DNA of 64,000 nt from Laedolimicola sp934402125 (GTDB lineage: Bacteria; Bacillota; Clostridia; Lachnospirales; Lachnospiraceae): assembly GCF_052065835.1 (NCBI RefSeq), contig NZ_JBQHTG010000002.1:496001-560000 (forward strand), written 5' to 3'. Position 1 is the stretch's first letter; the number at the start of each line of letters is the position of its first letter. This document shows, piece by piece, positions 59,500 to 64,000 of the stretch. A program made the translations under genes and the position numbers. The notes under the pieces were generated by a model. The model saw only the letters and a program-made list of their open reading frames with translations, made no database searches and was not told where the DNA came from.

Positions 59500-59829
59500 A
59501 TGAAAAAAATAGCAAAAATTTTCGGAGCATTTGCTGCCGTAAGCGCTGTCATTGTCGGAGGGGTAGCCCTTTATAAAAAATTCTTTTCCCTTGATGGAGA
59601 TCTGGACGACTTAGACGAGGATCTGGAAGACGAATTTGAGGACGAAGACCTAGATGCCGAGCCCGCAAAGGCTGCTGACAGAAGCTATGTATCCCTGACG
59701 CCGTCTGAAGAGCAGAAAGAAGAGACTCCGGCAAAAGTCGATACAGAGACTGCTGCAGCAGATGAAACCGAAGTTTCCAAAGACGCAGCAGAAGCTGACA
59801 CTGAAACCGAAACTGCGGACGAAGAGTAA
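59500..59829 (+). CDS. Membrane-anchored acidic protein, function unknown
   Basis: A 109-aa protein with a single N-terminal hydrophobic segment (IAKIFGAFAAVSAVIVGGVALYK) and a long Asp/Glu-rich, Ala/Thr tail of low complexity. Such proteins are common and poorly conserved in clostridia. I use ATG 59500, eight bases after AAGGAGG; the upstream codon at 59413 lacks support. It is divergent from maf and convergent with yihY, separated by a strong terminator. Confidence 0.7.
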   Translation: MKKIAKIFGAFAAVSAVIVGGVALYKKFFSLDGDLDDLDEDLEDEFEDEDLDAEPAKAADRSYVSLTPSEEQKEETPAKVDTETAAADETEVSKDAAEADTETETADEE

Positions 59830-59849
59830 AATCGTCCATAACAGACACC

Positions 59850-59905
59850 GAGGCTGTTTACAACATCATCCGGTAGAGATGATGTTGTGGCAGCCTCATT
59901 TTTTA
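59850..59905. terminator. Strong terminator between convergent genes
   Basis: The stem GAGGCTG...ACAACATCATC / GATGATGTTGT...CAGCCTC (59850-59897), about 18 bp in two blocks with a TT/GG internal mismatch, followed by ATTTTTTATT. It sits between the acidic protein and yihY and can serve both. Confidence 0.85.
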
Positions 59906-60772
59906 TTCTTCTTTTTTCTGTTCCCTCAGCATTTTCCGGTAATAGGATACTCTCCGGAACTGATCCTCAAAATAGGAATTGATCTCCGCGCCAATCAATA
60001 TGATATACATACAGAAATACAACCACAGCATTACCAGCACAATGGTCGTCAGGCTGCCGTACATATTGGCAAGTCCCGGTGATAGCTCCACGTAAATGGA
60101 AAATACGATGGAGAATCCATACCAGCAGACCGCGGAAAAGGCCGCGCCCGGCGCCTGGCGGAGCAGACGTACCTTCCGGTTCGGCACAAAACGGTACAAC
60201 AGCATAAAGAATACCGCCAGAATCCCGATGGATACCATACCCTTCAGCTTCAGCAGAATCCCTGTCACATAAGAAAGAATCGGAACATATTCCAGCGCCA
60301 CATGATGCAGGGAATTGCCAAAGACCAGAATCACCAGAGACAGAATGACTGCCACCACGAACACCAGCGTATAAAAAGCAGACTGCAACCGCAGAAGGAT
60401 ATAGTTTCTGCGCTCCTCCACGTTATAAATCATATTCATTCCCTGAATCAGACCCATAAAACCCTTTCCCGCAGACCATGCCGCCATGATCGCGGACAGG
60501 GAAACCGTCACCGCAGTCTTACTGTAGACCTCATTGATGATTCCCTGTACAAAGGAGTCCATGCTGGGCGGAAAAATCATCTGGGCCGCCTGGTAGATAT
60601 CCTCCGGTGTCAGAGAGGTGTATTGCACCAGAGTTATCAGAAGAATAAAAAATGGAAAAAAGGACAGCATAATAAAGTATGCCGTCTGCGCCGCATACGC
60701 TCCCACGCAGTCCTCCTGCATGGCATTCAGAAAGCCCATTATCAACTTCATGCATTTTTTTACAAACTTCAT
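59903..60772 (-). CDS. YihY/BrkB family membrane protein
   Basis: A 289-aa polytopic protein with about six transmembrane helices, in the YihY (former BN/BrkB-type) family: VGAYAAQTAYFIMLSFFPFF near the N-terminus, ITIVLVMLWLYFCMYIILIG near the C-terminus. It is sometimes listed as RNase BN, but that assignment was withdrawn for YihY; the function is unknown. It follows the SpoIID-like gene and is convergent with the acidic protein gene. Confidence 0.85.
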   Translation of the reverse strand: MKFVKKCMKLIMGFLNAMQEDCVGAYAAQTAYFIMLSFFPFFILLITLVQYTSLTPEDIYQAAQMIFPPSMDSFVQGIINEVYSKTAVTVSLSAIMAAWSAGKGFMGLIQGMNMIYNVEERRNYILLRLQSAFYTLVFVVAVILSLVILVFGNSLHHVALEYVPILSYVTGILLKLKGMVSIGILAVFFMLLYRFVPNRKVRLLRQAPGAAFSAVCWYGFSIVFSIYVELSPGLANMYGSLTTIVLVMLWLYFCMYIILIGAEINSYFEDQFRRVSYYRKMLREQKKEE

Positions 60773-60832
60773 GCTTCCCCCCGCTGCGTCCCGCGTTTCC
60801 GGAACCTTTTCTCAACCGTATCTTTTATTTTA

Positions 60833-62350
60833 TCATAAGTCACCGATTTCCGTCAAATTCACATCTGTGTAAAAAAAGTGCAGAATATCACCATATCTCT
60901 TCCCCTGCCTTGCCATGCCGTTGGCTCCGTTCTGGCTGAGTCCCACCCCATGACCGTAACCGCCACCGCTAAAATGCCAGCCGGACAACTCTCCTTCTTC
61001 ATCAAATACCGGCTCGATCTCCAGATAGGCACTGGGAAGAAGCGCGCCTCCGTCTGCCACAGAACCGTCTTTCCGCCGGATTTTCCCGCCCTGTACATTT
61101 AAAAGTGCCCGCACATTGTATTCCGTACAGACCTCGATGGTATGACGGCTTCCCCGGATCTGCAGCCTTACAATGGCTCCGCCCGCGTTCCGTTCCAATA
61201 CGTCGATACCCCGGATCCGTCCGATGGTTTTAATGGAACGGCTCTCCAGACGGGAACCCAGCCGGGTGAGCACCGCCTCCGGATTGGCTGCGATCCGTCC
61301 CGCCAGCGCCCGGTTCAGGTTTTCGGAAAGAAGCCGGTTGTCAATCTCCGTTTCCCAGCGGTACCAGCTGACGTCTGCGTCATATCCATCGTGCTCTTCC
61401 TCCAGAAAGCTGTGAAAAGCCTCCTCTGAGCTTAGATCCACGATCTTCCCCGCCGCGTCCACGGTTTTCCCGGTCAGATAGGGCGTCAGGGCCTGATTTC
61501 CCTCCCACCAGACCTCCTGGTTGCCGGTGGCTCCCCAGGAGGTAGAAAAATAATACGCCGTAATGGGACTGCCCTGGCAGGTCAGAATCTGACCGGCTGT
61601 CTCCCGCACCGCCTGGTCGGTGCTTTTCGTCCGCCCGGTATTGCCGTAGACCTGAAAGCTGACGCTGTCGTCCACATGAGCCTCGCACTCCGGATAAGCG
61701 TAGCCGGAAAGCTCCTGATATGCATAGGTCCTGGCGCAGACTGCCTGCGCCTTCAGAGCCTCCTCCTCATAACCGGATGGCATCTCACTGGGCACCACGT
61801 AAGCCAGATACGTCTCCAGGTCTACCTCATTGACCAGATAAAAGCCTCCGTCCGCAGGCCGGATCTCAAACGTTCCCTCATAGGACGGATGACCGCCGCC
61901 GCGTTCCAGGGAATCCACCCGGATCCGCCCCTCTGCCGCTGCGGCGCAGAGGCATTCCGGCCGCTCCCCGGCCGGCTCTCCGTTCAGAAACAATACGCCG
62001 TCCTCTGCGGTCAGCTCCAGACGACTTCCCTCCTCCAACACATCCCCGCTTTCCCGATCCGTCAGCGTCAGCTCTGTTCCATTTTCCGACACAAGCGTAA
62101 CCTTTTCATGAAGCAGATCCGCAAATTGATCGGTCTTTAACAGAACCCGGATCCTGCCTGTGAAGGGAAGCGGTTCCGGATCTCCGGTATCTTCCGTCTC
62201 TTCCCCGGCTTCTTCCTCCGCGGGCTCCCGCTCCGATACGCTCTGGCCGTTACTCTTATCTTCCGGTTTCCGGCTTACAAGTGCCAGCAGCACCGCAAGA
62301 CCGAGCAACAAGAACACCAGTTTTATTTTAAGAAGCCTTTCCTTTTCCAT
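60833..62350 (-). CDS. SpoIID/LytB-domain protein
   Basis: A 505-aa protein with an N-terminal signal/anchor helix (LKIKLVFLLLGLAVLLALV), an acidic linker and the SpoIID domain in the C-terminal two thirds (VVPSEMPSGYEEEALKAQAV, ARTYAYQEL, GYGHGVGLSQNGANGMA). SpoIID cleaves denuded glycan strands and pairs with SpoIIP in engulfment; this protein is longer than canonical SpoIID and may be the vegetative or spore-related LytB-type amidase enhancer. I use ATG 62350, seven bases after GGAGA. A sporulating or formerly sporulating lineage is suggested. Confidence 0.85.
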   Translation of the reverse strand: MEKERLLKIKLVFLLLGLAVLLALVSRKPEDKSNGQSVSEREPAEEEAGEETEDTGDPEPLPFTGRIRVLLKTDQFADLLHEKVTLVSENGTELTLTDRESGDVLEEGSRLELTAEDGVLFLNGEPAGERPECLCAAAAEGRIRVDSLERGGGHPSYEGTFEIRPADGGFYLVNEVDLETYLAYVVPSEMPSGYEEEALKAQAVCARTYAYQELSGYAYPECEAHVDDSVSFQVYGNTGRTKSTDQAVRETAGQILTCQGSPITAYYFSTSWGATGNQEVWWEGNQALTPYLTGKTVDAAGKIVDLSSEEAFHSFLEEEHDGYDADVSWYRWETEIDNRLLSENLNRALAGRIAANPEAVLTRLGSRLESRSIKTIGRIRGIDVLERNAGGAIVRLQIRGSRHTIEVCTEYNVRALLNVQGGKIRRKDGSVADGGALLPSAYLEIEPVFDEEGELSGWHFSGGGYGHGVGLSQNGANGMARQGKRYGDILHFFYTDVNLTEIGDL

Positions 62351-62400
62351 CTGCTTATCTCCGGACAAAACAAAATTCTATCAGAATTTCCTATAGAGTA

Positions 62401-62642
62401 AAAAAAGAAAAGACAGCCGTCTCCGACTGCCCTTATCTTTCTTGTAAACCCAAAGTGCCGTTTCCGCGATTTTGACGCCTAGCTAATGCTAGGTGGGTAA
62501 CCTCAACTGCCTTTCTGCCTTCCACTGCACACTCGGAGGCCTGACATCCGGGACAGAGATATTGGAATCCCATGAACGTAAATGTAGGTTCAAAATAGCG
62601 GGTTCACGCACACCCCAGGAATTTTACCTGTTCTTAACTTCT
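62401..62642 (-). ncRNA. ssrS: Probable 6S RNA
   Basis: A ~240-nt non-coding transcript with its own strong promoter and terminator. The RNA can fold as one long irregular hairpin: CCTGGGGTG pairs with CACTTTGGG, then CCGCTATTTTGA with TCAAAATCGCGG, then a side hairpin CCTAGC-ATTA-GCTAGG, leaving a large internal bulge. This is the 6S architecture, and the segment TTTTGAACCTACATTT resembles clostridial 6S RNAs I know. It ends with the terminator GGCAGTCG-gaga-CGGCTGTC (62412-62431) and a T-rich tail. 6S sequesters sigma-A RNA polymerase. Confidence 0.65.
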
Positions 62643-62648
62643 GAAACT

Positions 62649-62677
62649 ATTATACCCCAATCATTCCTGTTTGGCAA
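62649..62677 (-). promoter_or_regulatory. Promoter of the 6S RNA gene
   Basis: Minus strand TTGCCA (62677-62672), a 17-bp spacer and TATAAT (62654-62649). The -35 and part of the spacer lie inside the 3' end of the MATE transporter gene. The +1 is expected at about 62642. Confidence 0.8.
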
Positions 62678-63998
62678 CAGAAAAAATCTGACCTATGGTC
62701 TTTTTGAAAATTAAAAGCGCCGCTGCCGCCGTTATCCATTCTGTAAGCCAGAAACCGTGCCAGACTCCTGCCGCGCCCCAGAACAGGCTCAGCACAAAGC
62801 CTGCCGGAACCAGCAGCACCAGATACCGTAGCAGGGAAATGATCAGTGACGGAAGTCCCTGTCCCAGCCCCTCCAGCACGCCGCCGGAAATAATGGATAC
62901 GGAGGACACCAGAAAGCCTGCCGATATGATCCGGAGAGCCTCGGCGCCCATCCGGACAGTCTCCGCATTCTTCGTAAAGAGACCGAATAATGTCTCCGGG
63001 AAAAGCAGACAGATACCCGTTCCCAAAGCCATAATAACAGCCGCAAACCAAAGAGCCGTCCGATAAATCTTCCGCACCCGCTGCTCCTCTCCCGCTCCGT
63101 AGTTATAGCCCACCAGAGGCCGGATTCCCTGGACGATGCCGTTGGCGGTCAGATACAGGAAGGTCTGTAGTTTATAATATACACCCAGCACCAGCACATA
63201 GACCTCCGAAAATCCGGCAAGAATCGCGTTCAGGGCAGAAATTGTCAACGAGGGCACCGCCAGATTCAGTGTGGCCGGAATTCCCACACCATAGATACGC
63301 CCCAGCACGCCTTTTTCAAAAGCCAGCGTTTTACAGCTGATACGCACAGGGAGAGGCCGCAGAAAACAGACTGCCAGATAGACTGCCACGCTCACCGACT
63401 GTCCGATTCCGGTAGCCAGGGCCGCACCCTCAATGCCCATTCCCGGAAAAGAGCCCACGCCGAAAATCAGCAGCGGATCCAAAATGATATTACCAAGACA
63501 GCCCGCCATCAGGCCGATCATAGAAACCTTCATTCTTCCTACGGACTGGAAAATCTTCTCAAAGCTCAGATTGAAGGAAAGGATCACCGCAAAAGCAAAG
63601 ACAATCCGGGAATAACGCAGCGCATAGTTGATGACCACTGAATCCTTCGAATATAACCGCAGGAATCCCGGCATCACCAGCATACAGAGAACCATCAGAA
63701 TCAGGCTCTGCACCGCATTGATGAAAAAGCCTGCGGACGCCGCCTGATCCGCCTGCTCCTTCCGTCCTGCCCCCAGGAAAAAGGCAATGGCCGCGTTGAT
63801 GCCGATGCCAAAGCCGATGGCGATGGCATTGAGCAGATTCTGGATGGGGAAGACCAGAGACAGGGCCGTCATGGCTTCCTCCTGAATCCCGGCGACAAAA
63901 TAGCTGTCTACAATATTATAGAGGGAATTCACCAGCATAGACAGTACCATGGGCAGCGACATGGACAGCACCAACCCCGGAACCTTTTTTTCTTTCAT
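62661..63998 (-). CDS. MATE-family multidrug/cation efflux transporter
   Basis: A 445-aa membrane protein with about twelve helices. Features are MSLPMVLSMLVNSLYNIVDS near the N-terminus, the paired MATE domains and the IQNLLNAIAIGFGIGINAAI region. These proteins export cationic drugs or toxins in exchange for Na+ or H+. The start at ATG 63998 lies two bases from the window edge, so a slightly longer N-terminus cannot be excluded. Its 3' end contains the 6S promoter. Confidence 0.9.
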   Translation of the reverse strand: MKEKKVPGLVLSMSLPMVLSMLVNSLYNIVDSYFVAGIQEEAMTALSLVFPIQNLLNAIAIGFGIGINAAIAFFLGAGRKEQADQAASAGFFINAVQSLILMVLCMLVMPGFLRLYSKDSVVINYALRYSRIVFAFAVILSFNLSFEKIFQSVGRMKVSMIGLMAGCLGNIILDPLLIFGVGSFPGMGIEGAALATGIGQSVSVAVYLAVCFLRPLPVRISCKTLAFEKGVLGRIYGVGIPATLNLAVPSLTISALNAILAGFSEVYVLVLGVYYKLQTFLYLTANGIVQGIRPLVGYNYGAGEEQRVRKIYRTALWFAAVIMALGTGICLLFPETLFGLFTKNAETVRMGAEALRIISAGFLVSSVSIISGGVLEGLGQGLPSLIISLLRYLVLLVPAGFVLSLFWGAAGVWHGFWLTEWITAAAALLIFKKTIGQIFSVAKQE

Positions 63999-64000
63999 AA

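Noticed and set aside
47584..62400. Shared block ATTTCCTATAGAG after the terminators near 47.6 and 62.4 kb as a dispersed repeat
   Set aside because: It is only ~13 bases in an AT-rich promoter/terminator setting; too short to separate from chance or shared promoter sequence.

Overview
The window comes from a Gram-positive, low-to-moderate G+C anaerobe of the Clostridia. The best fit is an acetogenic member of the Lachnospiraceae (Blautia/Marvinbryantia-like). The evidence is a Wood-Ljungdahl CODH/ACS operon, AGGAGG ribosome sites almost everywhere, sepF-ylmH-lspA-rluD and mre-min-rodA gene orders, a SpoIID-family protein, and a DNA polymerase I without a recognisable proofreading site. The genus is inferred from gene content only. 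Nearly all genes lie on the minus strand; the plus-strand exceptions are aroE, a CobD-like aminotransferase and a small acidic protein.

Layout. (1) 1-7.4 kb: the front of the CODH/ACS operon, read leftwards from a strong promoter at about 7.4 kb: a His-rich putative nickel protein, CooT, MetF, CooC, CooS (CODH), a second CooC/AcsF-type ATPase, then AcsB (acetyl-CoA synthase), continuing off the left edge. Four of the seven genes look devoted to nickel supply for the C- and A-clusters. (2) 7.5-21 kb: housekeeping genes (aroE, a TraX-like membrane protein, a hexapeptide-repeat protein, topB, an RluA synthase, tmcAL, a HAD phosphatase, a DUF711/ACT pair, walJ-coaE-polA with an orphan zf-HC2 protein). 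(3) 21.1-25.7 kb: an AT-rich accessory island ending at the 3' end of a tRNA-Leu(CAA). It holds a zinc-ribbon membrane-protein operon divergent from an XRE regulator, an Ltp-lipoprotein remnant with a duplicated 3' flank, a frameshifted DUF2442-like remnant, a YefM/YoeB toxin-antitoxin pair and an internally deleted IS256-type element with an intact 8-bp target duplication. (4) 25.8-47.5 kb: two long cell-envelope and division clusters: HlyD-like/yggS/sepF/ylmH/aroB/lspA/rluD, and miaA/PLP lyase/two flavoproteins/DUF4321/radC/mreBCD/pbp2/minCDE/rodA/mgsA. (5) 47.6-50.1 kb: a polar amino-acid ABC transporter behind its own promoter. (6) 50.1-54.6 kb: three uncharacterised genes: an Hsp70/actin-fold-like ATPase between a very large helical-repeat protein and a smaller TPR-like protein. 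I consider this the best candidate for an undescribed system. (7) 54.7-64 kb: a CobD-like aminotransferase, a 150-nt cruciform-forming palindrome, a PrsA-like lipoprotein, HAD phosphatases, Maf, YihY, a SpoIID-like protein, a probable 6S RNA and a MATE transporter.

Start codons were reassigned where a Shine-Dalgarno sequence clearly favoured an internal codon (cooS, metF, traX-like, both rluA-type genes where relevant, tmcAL, coaE, aroB, minC, minD, radC, DUF4321, HI0933-like, PLP lyase, ABC lipoprotein, the 50-54 kb genes, prsA-like, spoIID-like). Family names come from recognising the translated proteins; no database search was possible.
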